Source: Burkholderiales bacterium RIFCSPLOWO2_12_FULL_65_40 (lineage in GTDB: Bacteria; Pseudomonadota; Gammaproteobacteria; Burkholderiales; Burkholderiaceae_C). Taken from it: 33,716 nt of DNA. Where the stretch lies: assembly GCA_001770955.1 (NCBI GenBank), contig MESL01000018.1, positions 1 to 33,716 on the forward strand, given 5' to 3'. Shown in pieces: positions 33,590 to 33,716 of the stretch. The notes beneath the pieces are model-generated. The model made no database searches and was not told the DNA's origin. It was given only the letters and a program-made list of their open reading frames with translations. How positions within the stretch are numbered: position 1 is the stretch's first letter; each line of letters starts with the position of its first letter. The translations under genes and the position numbers were made by a program.

Positions 33590-33716
33590 GTGTGCTCCTT
33601 CTCCCAAGCTTCGAACATCATGGCATATGCCTGCTCGACCTTGTGCGCAAACCCCTGCCCGTCCATCAGCTCGCTCGAGCGCATCTGCCCACGCAGCTCT
33701 CTTCTCGTCTGGGCCA
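33586..33716 (-). CDS. 3' end of a probable TPR/O-GlcNAc-transferase-like glycosyltransferase (partial)
   Basis: An open frame enters from the right edge and ends at a TGA overlapping the rfbF ATG. The visible 43 residues include [32 protein letters not shown] and the end EKEHT. This pattern, LR..MR.S.LMD...FA...E.AY..M...W, is the usual C-terminus of bacterial SPINDLY/OGT-like proteins, which are often fused to TPR repeats and which in several bacteria glycosylate flagellin or surface proteins. The body lies outside the window, so this is a moderate call. Overlap with rfbF indicates it belongs to the sugar operon. Confidence 0.6.
   Translation of the reverse strand, partial: AQTRRELRGQMRSSELMDGQGFAHKVEQAYAMMFEAWEKEHT

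Noticed and set aside
1..33716. CRISPR arrays, insertion sequences, prophage and tRNA genes
   Set aside because: I saw no regularly spaced repeats, transposase, integrase or cloverleaf-like sequence anywhere in the window.

Overview
The window looks like a chromosome segment from a betaproteobacterium of the Burkholderiales, most likely a Comamonadaceae member close to Acidovorax. The reasons are the gene order, high GC content with C/G-rich third positions, the style of the flagellin and Che proteins, and copies of a palindromic intergenic repeat (TTTTGATAGC...GCGCTT...AAGCGC...) that I recognise from that family. This assignment is from memory of gene families; no search was run.

Layout. 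(1) 1-323 holds no gene but carries two tandem promoter-like elements pointing left out of the window, resembling stable-RNA promoters. (2) 324-2222 (+) is a Uup-type ABC-F ATPase. (3) 2255-8784 (-) is a chemotaxis operon read as cheZ-like, cheY, cheA, cheW, cheR, cheD, cheB, with no receptor gene inside it. (4) 8953-10697 (+) is a translationally coupled two-component pair: a soluble histidine kinase with an N-terminal receiver domain, and a NarL/FixJ response regulator. (5) 10705-21735 (-) is an unbroken flagellar basal-body and export operon, fliFGHIJKLMNOPQR, with fliE divergent at 21909-22220 (+). (6) 22485-26202 (-) holds the late filament genes fliC, fliD, fliS and fliT. A second, near-identical flagellin gene at 26590-27822 (+) is divergent from the first, so the two form a large inverted repeat around a 387-bp promoter region. 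(7) 27864-33716 (-) is a tightly overlapped sugar operon: the 3' end of a probable TPR/O-GlcNAc-transferase-like gene, then rfbF, rfbG, a 3,5-epimerase-like gene, a C-methyltransferase, a hexapeptide acyltransferase, an SDR reductase and a CmcI-family protein.

How it fits together. CheA/CheW/CheY with the adaptation enzymes CheR, CheB and CheD would control the motor through FliM, FliN and FliG. The fli operon builds the MS ring, C ring and type III export gate. FliC, FliD, FliS and FliT form the filament and cap and chaperone them. The sugar operon is predicted to make a CDP-linked, C-methylated 6-deoxyhexose. Its position beside the flagellins and the glycosyltransferase-like fragment suggest flagellin glycosylation, though surface polysaccharide is an alternative.

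Most notable observations: a small protein with the CheZ catalytic D-x-x-x-Q motif that shares a terminal GSVDLF hexapeptide with CheD, encoded by different codons at all six positions; the inverted flagellin pair with unequal sigma-28 promoters; the branched-sugar operon; and palindromic repeats that have become in-frame coding sequence in two of its genes.
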